DNA from: Roseateles_B sp041912595
GTDB lineage: Bacteria; Pseudomonadota; Gammaproteobacteria; Burkholderiales; Burkholderiaceae_C
Assembly: GCA_041912595.1 (NCBI GenBank)
Contig: JAYRMR010000015.1
Location: 1-64,000, forward strand
DNA length: 64,000 nucleotides
Reading direction: 5' to 3'
The position numbers were made by a program, and so were the translations under genes. Positions 16,665 to 24,695 of the stretch are shown here, in pieces; positions within the stretch are counted from its first letter, which is position 1; each line of letters begins with the position of its first letter. Below the pieces are notes generated by a model, which made no database searches, was not told the origin of the DNA, and saw only the letters and a list, made by a program, of their open reading frames with translations.

Positions 16665-18995
16665 TCAGCTCACCGTCAGCGTGGCGCTGCCGCTGGGCAC
16701 GCGCACGGTCTTGACGCTGGCGATGGCGTCGGTAGGCGCCGCGCCATTGCTCAGGCGCTTGACCTTCTTGAACTGGCACACCAGCTCGGTCTTGCTCAGG
16801 CTCACCACGGCATAGCCCTGGGCATCGGTGTCCGCATGCTTGATCCAGGGGTTGTTGAGGGCCGGGGCCGCGCCGGTCGTGGCATTGGCCAGCGGATTCA
16901 GGCGCTTCACGATCTCGCCCGAGGGCACCCCGGCCGCCGGGATGCCCAGTGCCGCGGCCAGCTTCTGCTGAATCAGACCGTAGAGCGTCATCGCAGCCAC
17001 CGAGCGGCTGGTCGCGGCCAGCATGGCGATGGTGCCGGCGATCACGCCGCCCATGCCGCCGGTCAGCGTCTCGTCGAAGGTGTTGATCACGGCGGTCGAC
17101 AGGCCCGGCGTGGGCTGCACCGCGGCTGCGGGCAGCTTGCCTGCCTGGATGGCGCCCATCACGGCGGCCTGGATGGCGGCCTTGTTGCTCAGGTCGGTCA
17201 CGCCTGCGGCCTGGGCCACGCCGACGGACACCATCTGGATCGCGATGCCCTCGGCCTCGGCCTCGCTCGTGGCCACCAGCGGCTTGAGGTCGCTGAAGCC
17301 CGGCTGGCTGGCAGCGCCCAGGAAGTAGCTGAAGAAGCTGTTCGAGGACATGCCGGCGGTCACCAGGTCCACCATGGCGGGCACGGGGGATGCCGCCTGG
17401 TAGTCGACCATCACCTGGCCGGCGTAGAAGGCGTGGATGTCACCGGTGACGGCCACCACATTGCCGATCTTGTTGTCGACGATGTGCTTCATCAGCGTCT
17501 GGCGCTCGGCGTTGTAGCCGTCCCACTGGTCGGCATTCAGGATGAAGCGCTGCTTGAAGGCGGCCGGGGCGGTGGGCAGGGCCGCGCCGTCCACGCTCAT
17601 CTTCAGCAGCGAGGTCTCGTTGCCCCAGATCTTCCACTGCGCCGTCGAGGCGCTCAGCGTCTGCAGGAACCACTGGCGCTGTGCGGCACCCAGCACGCTC
17701 ACCAGGCCCAGCGGGTCCGGCAGCTGCGCGTCCTTGGCGGCCTTGAGCTTCGCGGCCTCGACGGTGCTCAGCGTGGTCTCGGGCACCATGTAGCGGGCAC
17801 CGATGGAGCCGATGGCCTGGCCGGTCAGCGGGCTCGGGGCGGCCTCGGGGATGAGGTGGTCGGCGCGGTAGAGGCGCTGGTCCGTCATCACCAGGTGCAT
17901 CAGCTTGCCGAACTTCAGCTCGCGGTAGATGCGGATGTTGCTGATGCCGTAGCCCGGGTCCAGCGTGAAGCTGACGTCGGCGGGCATGAACTCGAACCAG
18001 GCCTGGCTGGCCGAGCGGCGGCGCGAGGGCTGGGCGGTGTTGTCACCGACCGAGGTGGCGGCGTTGAACGTGCCGTTGTCGTAGGTCTCGCGGTCCTGCC
18101 AGCAGTCGTCGGAGAACTCGTGGTCGTCCCAGATGGGCACGAAGGCGAAGCGCTCGTGCACGGCCTGCAGGCGCGGGTCGCTGCGGTAGCGCTTGTAGAG
18201 GTAGCGGTAGTCAGCCAGGGTGGTGGCGTACTTGCCCTTGCCGGGCAGGTCGCTGCCATTGGGCAGCAGCAGGGCGGTGTGGGCAGGCTCGACGCCGCCG
18301 GCCTGGTAGTCCGCACCCACGGCTTCGTAGATGTAGTCGCCCAGATGCACGACGAAGTCCACCGGCTCCTTGGCCAGCTCGACCATGCCGGCCCAGTGGT
18401 TCACGCTCCAGTCCTGGCAGGTGGTGAAGGCGAACTTGAGGCTGTCGATGTCGGCGTCGGTCGCGGGGGCGGTCTTGAAGCGGCCCACCTTGGAGCGGCT
18501 GTCCCCGGCCTGGAACTGGTAGAAGTAGGTCGTCGCCGGCTTCAGGCCGCTGATGCGGTGGCGCAGGGTGTTGTCGTAGAAGGCATAGACGGGCACCTCG
18601 AGGTCGGCGTCGAAGCTGCCGGCCAGGGCGGTGTTGCTGCCCAGCAGGGCGCCGTTGTCGGCGGCGGTGATGCGCAGGCGGACCTTGAAGTTGGCGTCGA
18701 CGCTGGCGGGCGTGATGTCATCGGCGCCGGCCGGCACCACGCGGGCCCACAGCAGGACGCCGTCGCTGCGCGGGTCGCCCGAGGCCACGCTCTGCGGGAA
18801 CTTGTAGGCGCCGCTGGCGGCGGGGGTGTCGGGCAGCGCGGTGCTGCTGCCGGGGAAGGTGGGCGGCAGGGGCAGCACGGTGCTGCCGTTGTCGCCGCCG
18901 CCCATGCAGCCGGCGAGGCCGCCGAGGGCGGAGGAGGCGGTGATCAGGGCGCCGGTCTGCACGACCGAGCGACGCAGGAAATTGCGACGGTCCAT
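16665..18995 (-). CDS. phoD: Alkaline phosphatase D family protein (PhoD), Tat-exported
   Basis: This 776-residue metallophosphoesterase of the PhoD family hydrolyses phosphate mono- or diesters outside the cytoplasm. The N-terminus MDRRNFLRRSVVQTG is a twin-arginine signal, which fits Tat export of a folded metal enzyme, and a Cys near residue 30 (LAGC) could be lipidated. The PhoD N-terminal domain begins with FPQSVASGDPRSDGVLLWARV. Core motifs are HLGDYIYE, IWDDHEFSDDCW and the late VTGDIHAFYAG. At 776 residues it is 200 or more longer than typical PhoD, with Ala-rich inserts and a C-terminal Ig-like-looking tail. The start was chosen at the Tat motif rather than the ATG four codons upstream. 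Confidence 0.9.
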   Translation of the reverse strand: MDRRNFLRRSVVQTGALITASSALGGLAGCMGGGDNGSTVLPLPPTFPGSSTALPDTPAASGAYKFPQSVASGDPRSDGVLLWARVVPAGADDITPASVDANFKVRLRITAADNGALLGSNTALAGSFDADLEVPVYAFYDNTLRHRISGLKPATTYFYQFQAGDSRSKVGRFKTAPATDADIDSLKFAFTTCQDWSVNHWAGMVELAKEPVDFVVHLGDYIYEAVGADYQAGGVEPAHTALLLPNGSDLPGKGKYATTLADYRYLYKRYRSDPRLQAVHERFAFVPIWDDHEFSDDCWQDRETYDNGTFNAATSVGDNTAQPSRRRSASQAWFEFMPADVSFTLDPGYGISNIRIYRELKFGKLMHLVMTDQRLYRADHLIPEAAPSPLTGQAIGSIGARYMVPETTLSTVEAAKLKAAKDAQLPDPLGLVSVLGAAQRQWFLQTLSASTAQWKIWGNETSLLKMSVDGAALPTAPAAFKQRFILNADQWDGYNAERQTLMKHIVDNKIGNVVAVTGDIHAFYAGQVMVDYQAASPVPAMVDLVTAGMSSNSFFSYFLGAASQPGFSDLKPLVATSEAEAEGIAIQMVSVGVAQAAGVTDLSNKAAIQAAVMGAIQAGKLPAAAVQPTPGLSTAVINTFDETLTGGMGGVIAGTIAMLAATSRSVAAMTLYGLIQQKLAAALGIPAAGVPSGEIVKRLNPLANATTGAAPALNNPWIKHADTDAQGYAVVSLSKTELVCQFKKVKRLSNGAAPTDAIASVKTVRVPSGSATLTVS

Positions 18996-19018
18996 GAGGG
19001 ACTCCAATCAGGATGAGG

Positions 19019-19040
19019 GCGGGAGCGCGTCGGCTCCCGC
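19019..19040. other. Perfect 8-bp hairpin between fadL-like and phoD genes
   Basis: GCGGGAGC (19019-19026) and GCTCCCGC (19033-19040) pair perfectly over a 6-nt loop. No T-run follows on either strand, so it is not a canonical terminator. It directly abuts copy 3 of the dispersed 13-mer. Confidence 0.5.
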
Positions 19041-19041
19041 G

Positions 19042-19054
19042 GGGTCAGGTCTTG
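19042..19054 (+). repeat. Dispersed 13-mer GGGTCAGGTCTTG, copy 3
   Basis: Exact copy 20 bp beyond the stop of the FadL-like gene, next to a perfect hairpin. Confidence 0.7.
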
Positions 19055-19073
19055 CCGGACGAGCCGGTGGCGA

Positions 19074-20579
19074 TCAGAAGCTGTGGTTCAGCTGCAGGCC
19101 GAGGCTCGTCGCCTTGGACTGGTAGTTGCCGCGCACGGTGGCGTTGCTGCAGTTGCAGGGCTTCTCGCCTTCGCCGTCGTCGGTGATGGACATCGGCGCG
19201 TCCTTCAGCTTCACGTGGCCCAGGGCCAGGTCGATGCTGGTCTGGGCGTTGAACTTCCAGTTCAGGCCGAAGGCCAGCCAGTCGCGGTCGGAGTCGGGCA
19301 GGGCGGCGCCCCGGAACTGGCCCTGGACGGGCGACTTGTCGCGGGCGGCGCCGGCGCGCAGGGTCAGCTGCTCGTTGAACTGGTACTGGGCGCCCACGGA
19401 CGCGCGCCACACGTTCTTCCAGTGCTCCGGCGTGATGGACGGCGGCGTGGTGCTGTCGAACTTGATGCGCAGCTCCTCCAGGGAGGACTGGCGGTGCCAG
19501 GTGGCGTCGGCCATCACGGCCCAGCGCTTGTTGAGCTGGTGGAAGGCCTGGAAGGAGATCGAGTCAGGCGTCTTCACCTCGAGGCTGGCGCCGGAGTCGT
19601 TGTGGTCCAGCTTGCCCTTGCCGTCGTAGGGCGCGCCGGTGGCGGCGGCCAGCACGTTGGCGGGCAGCGTGGCGGGCTGCGTCCAGTCGGCGCTGCCCTT
19701 GAGCTTGTGGCGGATGCCCGAGCGCCAGGCGACGCCCAGGCGGGTCTGCTCGTCGAGCTCCCACAGCAGGGCCAGGTTCACGCCCAGGCCCCAGTCGCCG
19801 CCCTTGACGTGCACGCCGCCATCGAACATCGGGTTGGCGTAGACCTGCGCGGCCTGCTGCTGCAGCTGCAGGGCGACGCCCGAGGCACCGGCCGCGGCGG
19901 CCTGCTGGGCCGCGCCGAGCAGGCCGGCGGCGAAGGCGTTGCCATAGGGCACAGCGCGCTTGATGTCACCGTGCATGTACTCGGCCGTCACGCCGGCGGA
20001 CACCGAGAACTGCTTGGCCGGCTTCCAGGCGACGTTGGGGTTGAAGGCAAGGGACTTCAGCTCCACGAAGTTGACGTTGTAGCGGCCGCCCCAGTCCGGG
20101 CGGTAGTCCAGCTTGGCGCCGGAGGGCACGAAGATGCCCAGGCCGAAGGCGAGGTCGTCCGAGGCCTGGTAGGCGCCGTACAGGTGCGGCACGAAGGTGG
20201 CCTTGGTCGGCTCGACCACGTCGCCCGCCACCGAGGTGGGCTTGGGCTGGAAGCCCGAGCCCGGCAGGCTGATATAGGAGCCGGCGTCGGTGAACTTCAC
20301 CTTGGGGTCGACGTAGTCCAGCACGCCGCTGACGTGCCAGCCCTTGCCCAGGCGGGTGAGGCCGGCCGGGTTGGAGAAGATCGTGCTGGCGTCGGCGGCC
20401 TCGGCGCCATTGGAGTTGGCGGTGCCTTCGGCGGCGGCGCTCTGCGTGCCGAAACGGTAGCCGGAGGCCACGGCCTGGCCGGCGCACAGGGCCAGGCCGG
20501 CGAGCGCCAGCAGGCGCAGGGCGTGACGGGGGGAACGGTGGGCGTGCGCGTGCGCGCCGGCCTGCGGGAAGCGGTGCAT
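19074..20579 (-). CDS. FadL/OmpP1/TodX family outer membrane transporter
   Basis: This 501-residue outer-membrane beta-barrel protein of the FadL family moves long-chain fatty acids or other hydrophobic molecules across the outer membrane. The signal peptide ends near Ser39 (GQAVAS). The mature N-terminus YRFGTQSAAAEGTANS and the following IFSNPAGLTRL are the FadL plug-domain signature with the NPA motif. The protein ends in Phe (LQLNHSF), the usual outer-membrane insertion signal. An AGGAGA ribosome-binding site precedes the start. The upstream gap holds a GAGAC-TT-GTCTC palindrome at 20726-20737, a possible operator. The phoD gene follows on the same strand after 78 bp. Confidence 0.92.
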   Translation of the reverse strand: MHRFPQAGAHAHAHRSPRHALRLLALAGLALCAGQAVASGYRFGTQSAAAEGTANSNGAEAADASTIFSNPAGLTRLGKGWHVSGVLDYVDPKVKFTDAGSYISLPGSGFQPKPTSVAGDVVEPTKATFVPHLYGAYQASDDLAFGLGIFVPSGAKLDYRPDWGGRYNVNFVELKSLAFNPNVAWKPAKQFSVSAGVTAEYMHGDIKRAVPYGNAFAAGLLGAAQQAAAAGASGVALQLQQQAAQVYANPMFDGGVHVKGGDWGLGVNLALLWELDEQTRLGVAWRSGIRHKLKGSADWTQPATLPANVLAAATGAPYDGKGKLDHNDSGASLEVKTPDSISFQAFHQLNKRWAVMADATWHRQSSLEELRIKFDSTTPPSITPEHWKNVWRASVGAQYQFNEQLTLRAGAARDKSPVQGQFRGAALPDSDRDWLAFGLNWKFNAQTSIDLALGHVKLKDAPMSITDDGEGEKPCNCSNATVRGNYQSKATSLGLQLNHSF

Positions 20580-20725
20580 GGATGTCTCCTCTTGTCTTCG
20601 TGCGGGCGAGCCTCTTGTCTCTTCCCGGGATCACTTGGGAGATCGATTCTGCGAAGGCTTTGTTGCAGCACACCGAGGGAAAGTGCCGGGACTGTCGTCC
20701 GGGACCGACGAATCCGTGCCGATTA

Positions 20726-20737
20726 GAGACTTGTCTC
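20726..20737. promoter_or_regulatory. Possible operator palindrome GAGACTTGTCTC
   Basis: A perfect 5-bp inverted repeat with a 2-bp centre lies in the 264-bp divergent gap between the FadL-like and lysoplasmalogenase genes. The palindrome ACAATTGT follows at 20745-20752. The regulator is unknown. Confidence 0.3.
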
Positions 20738-20843
20738 CAGAACGACAATTGTGGTGTGGCGCGCTGCGGCGGTGCGCGGGCAGCGCGCGGGCGGCGGGGG
20801 CCCGGGCTAACCCCGGCGGCGCAGCGCCGGGGGCGCCGCCAGA

Positions 20844-21548
20844 ATGCCGGCCATGCGCTCCACTCTCCTGCTGCCCCTGCTCATCCTGGTGTCCGCCGGC
20901 ATTGCCATCGCCTCGCTCGGCGGGCTGGGCCTGAGCCCCGACCTCGGCTTCGCGGCCAAGCCGCTCACCACGATCCTCATCCTCCTGTGGGCCTGGCCCC
21001 GCGGCTCGGACAGCCCGAAGGCGGCGCGCTGGCTGCGCTGGGGGCTGGTGTTCTCGCTGGGCGGGGACGTCGCCCTGCTGTGGCCGGAGGCCGGCTTCCT
21101 GCCGGGGCTGGTGAGCTTCCTGGTCGCCCACCTCTGCTACATCGTCGGCTACTGCCAGCGTTCGCGCTTCGGCCGGCCCGTGTGGCCCTTCCTGCTCTAT
21201 GCGCTGGTCGCGGCGGCCGTGCTGCACAAGCTGTGGCCGGGCATTCCGGGCGATCTGCGGATCCCGGTGCTGGTCTACGTGGGCTGCCTGGCCAGCATGG
21301 CCTCGCAGGCCTGGGCCTGGTGGCGCAGCAGCCTGGGCGGGCCGGACGAGGCCCTGGCGCGGCGCGCGGCCTGGGGCGGCACGCTGTTCCTCTTCTCGGA
21401 CGCGATGATCGCGATCAACAAGTTCGCCTTCCTGGGGCAGCTGCCCCATGCGACGCTGCTGATCCTCAGCACCTACTGGCTGGCGCAGTGCTGCTTCGTG
21501 GCCAGCCTGCGCCCGGCGGCACCCGAGGGCGCCACCCCCGCGCCCTGA
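20844..21548 (+). CDS. Lysoplasmalogenase, YhhN family
   Basis: This 234-residue membrane protein with about eight hydrophobic helices matches the YhhN/TMEM86 family, which hydrolyses the vinyl-ether bond of lysoplasmalogens. The family features are the conserved acidic residues in FSLGGDVALLWPE and LFLFSDAMIAINKF. A second ATG three codons in (20853) is an alternative start. The gene ends one base before the stop of the convergent LytTR regulator, so the two share their 3' boundary. The family assignment is good; the substrate in this organism is not known. Confidence 0.85.
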   Translation: MPAMRSTLLLPLLILVSAGIAIASLGGLGLSPDLGFAAKPLTTILILLWAWPRGSDSPKAARWLRWGLVFSLGGDVALLWPEAGFLPGLVSFLVAHLCYIVGYCQRSRFGRPVWPFLLYALVAAAVLHKLWPGIPGDLRIPVLVYVGCLASMASQAWAWWRSSLGGPDEALARRAAWGGTLFLFSDAMIAINKFAFLGQLPHATLLILSTYWLAQCCFVASLRPAAPEGATPAP

Positions 21549-22406
21549 TCACATGCCCTTGAAGAGGTGGGTGTAGCTGCGGCTCACCTCGAGCTTCTCG
21601 GTCAGGCCCTTCACGGCCACCAGCTGGCGGCCGCGGAAGTCCCGGCTGATGCCGGCGATGGCCTTCACATTGACCAGCGTCGAGCGGTGGATCTGCCAGA
21701 ACAGCTGCGGGTCCAGCTCGTCCACCAGCTCCTTGATGGGCTTGCGGATCAGCGCCTCGATCGTGGCCGTCTGCACCCGCGTGTACTTCTCGTCGGAGAT
21801 GAAGAAGAGCACGTCCTCGACCGGGATCATCTGGATGCTCTGGCCCACGGTGGCCTGGATCCACTGCAGGTACTTGGGCAGGCCGCCCGGGCTCACCTGC
21901 GCGGAGAGCTTGTGCAGCAGCTGCTGCATGGACGCGCCGGCCGGGGCCTCGGCGGCATCGGCCGCGTCGTCGGCGGCGCCCTCGCGGCGCTGGGCCAGGC
22001 GCTTCTTCACGCGCGCCACCGTGATGGCCAGGCGCTCGCGCTCGGCGGGCTTGAGCACGTAGTCGGCCACGCCCTGCTCGAAGGCCTCGACGGCGTACTG
22101 GTCGTAGGCCGTGATGAAGACGATCTCGGGCACCAGCCAGCTGTCGTCCTCGGGGAGCTGGACGATCTGGCGGGCCGCGTCCACGCCGGTCAGGCCGGGC
22201 ATGCGGATGTCCAGGAAGACGAGGTCCGGGCGGTGCTCGCGGCACAGCTCGACGGCCTCGAGGCCGTTCTTGGCCTCGGCCACGATCTCGAGCTCGGGCC
22301 AGGCTTCCTGGAGGCGGCTGCGCAGCTGCTCGCGCATCAGGCGTTCGTCGTCGGCCAGCACGGCGCGGATGGGGCCGGGGGCGAGGTCGTAGGTGGTGTC
22401 GTTCAT
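21549..22406 (-). CDS. LytTR-family response regulator
   Basis: This 285-residue response regulator has a receiver domain (about 12-125) with acidic pocket Asp19/Asp20 and phosphoacceptor Asp66 in VFLDIRMPG. Its LytTR DNA-binding domain (about 180-285) is recognisable from YLQWIQATVG, the EKYTRV strand and FWQIHRSTLVNV. It is the last gene of a three-gene unit with the histidine kinase at 22903-24423 and the small membrane protein at 22499-22906, and is the kinase's likely partner. The linker is Ala/Asp-rich. The start at 22406 (MNDTTYDL) is preferred over the in-frame ATG three codons upstream. Targets are unknown. Confidence 0.93.
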   Translation of the reverse strand: MNDTTYDLAPGPIRAVLADDERLMREQLRSRLQEAWPELEIVAEAKNGLEAVELCREHRPDLVFLDIRMPGLTGVDAARQIVQLPEDDSWLVPEIVFITAYDQYAVEAFEQGVADYVLKPAERERLAITVARVKKRLAQRREGAADDAADAAEAPAGASMQQLLHKLSAQVSPGGLPKYLQWIQATVGQSIQMIPVEDVLFFISDEKYTRVQTATIEALIRKPIKELVDELDPQLFWQIHRSTLVNVKAIAGISRDFRGRQLVAVKGLTEKLEVSRSYTHLFKGM

Positions 22407-22498
22407 GGGCGGCATGCTAAGGGCGGCACGGGGGCGGCCGGACTACGGGTTGACCCGAGGTTCGCCGCGGCCCCCGGCCATCACGGGCATCAGCGGCA

Positions 22499-22906
22499 TC
22501 AGGGGCGAGGCTGGGGGCGCGGGGCCGGGGCCCGGACCTTCGGGCGGCGCACCAGCAGCCACAGCACCAGCACCATCAGGAAGACCGGGGACACCGCCAC
22601 CGCGCCGAGGCCGCAGGCCAGCAGCACGACGAAGCCGATCACGCCGCCCACGATCAGCAGCGGCAGGCCCACGGCGAAGAGCAGGACCAGCGGCAGGACG
22701 ATGAAGAGCACCACGCCCGTCACCCCCAGGCCGATGATGGCGCCGAGGAAGTCGCCGAGGTCCGGATCGCTCCATTCGTCGCCGCTGATGGTGATGTTCA
22801 CGCCCGGGTCGCTGAAGACGTGGTGGGCGAGGCTGACGCCGCCGATGATGCTGAGCAGCACCGCGCCGAGGGCGAGGATCAGGAAGGCCTTGAAGAGGGT
22901 TCTCAT
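22499..22906 (-). CDS. Small membrane protein in LytS/LytTR operon
   Basis: This 135-residue hydrophobic protein of no recognised family has an N-terminal membrane segment (about 5-27) and a short polar loop with several acidic residues (GDEWSDPDLGDF). Two or three further hydrophobic segments precede a basic Pro-rich tail. Its ATG overlaps the stop codon of the histidine kinase gene (ATGA), so translation is coupled. The position between kinase and regulator suggests an accessory or sensory role in the same pathway; that is inference from context only. Confidence 0.75.
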   Translation of the reverse strand: MRTLFKAFLILALGAVLLSIIGGVSLAHHVFSDPGVNITISGDEWSDPDLGDFLGAIIGLGVTGVVLFIVLPLVLLFAVGLPLLIVGGVIGFVVLLACGLGAVAVSPVFLMVLVLWLLVRRPKVRAPAPRPQPRP

Positions 22907-24423
22907 GCGGAAGCTCCTTGGTCGTCAGTGCGGCTGCGATAAGGCACGGTGATGGTCACCACGGTGCCGGAAGGCTGGTTGGCGGCGATGGTCACGCTGG
23001 CGCGGCCGCCGTAGAGCAGGGAGAGGCGCTCGCGGATGTTGGCCAGGCCCACGCCGGTGCCGGCGGTGGCGGCGCGGCCGAAGCCCAGGCCCGTGTCGGC
23101 CACCGTGATGGCCAGCTTGCCGTGCAGGACCTCGGCGCGGACCTTCAGGCTGCCGCCCTCGGCCTTGGGCTCGAGGCCGTGCTTGATGGCGTTCTCCACG
23201 AGGCTCTGGATCATCATGGGCGGGAACTCGGCGGAGAGAAGGCCGTCGGGGATGTCGATCTCGGTCTGCAGCCGGTCCTCCATGCGCACCTTGAGGATCT
23301 CGAGGTAGGGGCGGATCACCGCCAGCTCGCGGCCCAGGTCCCGCACGCCGGCGGCATTGGCCTCGCGCATCGTGGGCATGGAGGCGCGCAGCAGGGCGAT
23401 CAGGTTGCGCTGCATCTGCGAGGCGCGCGGCGGGTCGGTCTCGATCAGGTGGTCGATCGAGGCGAGCGTGTTGAAGAGGAAGTGCGGCTCCACCTGGGCC
23501 TGCATGGCGGCCATGCGGGCCTCGACGACCTGGCGCTTGAGCGACTCCGCCTCGGCCGTCTCGGTGGCCTGCGCGGCCTTCACCTCGGCCTGGATGCGGC
23601 CCTTGTAGGTCGCCTTGATCAGGGCGGAGGCCATCACGAAGAGCACCGAGAAGTCGATCAGGAACTCACCCCAGTGGATCACCCGCACGCGGGAGTGCCA
23701 GCCGGGGGCCGATTCCTCCTGGATCTTCTCCAGCTCGGCCTGCGTCCGGTCCAGCTCCGCCTGCACCTGGCGGCGGGCGTCCTCGGCCTCGTCGCGGGCG
23801 GCGCGGGCCTCCTCGAGCCGGCTTTGCGCTTCCTCGCGCGATTCGCGCAGGGCCTCCTCGACCTTGCTGCGCAGCTCGTCCTCGCTGATCTCCAGCTTGC
23901 CCGGCTTGTCGGTCTTGTCACCCTTCTCGGCGGGCACGCGCACCACCAGATTGGGCAGATTGATGTGCACGCCGTCCTCCACGGCCTTGCCGGCATCGGC
24001 CGGCGCACTGGCCCCCGGGGCGGGCTTGGGGCGCTGCTCGATGCGGATGCCGTGCTTGTCGATGGCGACGTCCAGGTGCACGCCGTCCTCGCCCTTGCCG
24101 ATCTTCTCGGCGACCTTGCGGGCGGCTTCCTCGATCGAGGCCTCGTCCTTCGAGGACTTCGGCTCGGCCGGCTTGGGGGCGGGCCGCGACCGGGGCGGAT
24201 TCTTGAGCGGTGCCGGGCCCTCGTACTGCTCCGTGATGCGCCAGGTGAAGGGCGGCATGTTGCTCAGGACGTTCGCGCCGACGATCAGCAGCACCGACAG
24301 CACGATGAAGCGCCGCCAGCTGATGCTCACCAGCCAGCTGGCGTACACATGGAAGCTGCGCACGCTGGCGGCGGAGAAGCGCTGCCAGCGTTCGTACCAG
24401 GTGGGGATCGGGTGGGCGTTCAT
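22903..24423 (-). CDS. Sensor histidine kinase, LytS/YehU type
   Basis: This 506-residue sensor kinase has two membrane segments (about 37-55 and 252-270). They enclose a large loop of nearly 200 residues that contains a Pro/Lys-rich part and a strongly charged coiled coil (about 183-237). The catalytic part is of the His_kinase/HATPase type: EPHFLFNTLASIDHL with phospho-acceptor His314, VENAIKHGLEP as the N box, and DTGLGF and GVGLANIRERL as the G boxes. It is followed with a 4-bp overlap by the small membrane protein and then by the LytTR regulator, the expected partner. A long coiled coil between the two membrane helices is unusual for the family. Confidence 0.92.
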   Translation of the reverse strand: MNAHPIPTWYERWQRFSAASVRSFHVYASWLVSISWRRFIVLSVLLIVGANVLSNMPPFTWRITEQYEGPAPLKNPPRSRPAPKPAEPKSSKDEASIEEAARKVAEKIGKGEDGVHLDVAIDKHGIRIEQRPKPAPGASAPADAGKAVEDGVHINLPNLVVRVPAEKGDKTDKPGKLEISEDELRSKVEEALRESREEAQSRLEEARAARDEAEDARRQVQAELDRTQAELEKIQEESAPGWHSRVRVIHWGEFLIDFSVLFVMASALIKATYKGRIQAEVKAAQATETAEAESLKRQVVEARMAAMQAQVEPHFLFNTLASIDHLIETDPPRASQMQRNLIALLRASMPTMREANAAGVRDLGRELAVIRPYLEILKVRMEDRLQTEIDIPDGLLSAEFPPMMIQSLVENAIKHGLEPKAEGGSLKVRAEVLHGKLAITVADTGLGFGRAATAGTGVGLANIRERLSLLYGGRASVTIAANQPSGTVVTITVPYRSRTDDQGASA

Positions 24424-24695
24424 GGAGGACCTGTCTTGCTATGGGTCCGGACTGTACGCAAGCCGCACCGGGCGCCCCAGGGGCAGGCGACAGGCTGCAC
24501 GGGGCAGGGCCTCATCTGCACGGCATCCGGATGGGCGCGACGCGTCCGGCGGGCCCGGCGGATGGCCTTGCGCGGCGGCCGCACGCCGGTTCGTGATCCT
24601 TGTCACGGGCGACCGGGGCCGCGGGCCGCCCGTCATCGACCCATCACACGGCCTGCCTACCGTGCCGCCACGGATCGCCGCGAGAGCGGTCCTTC

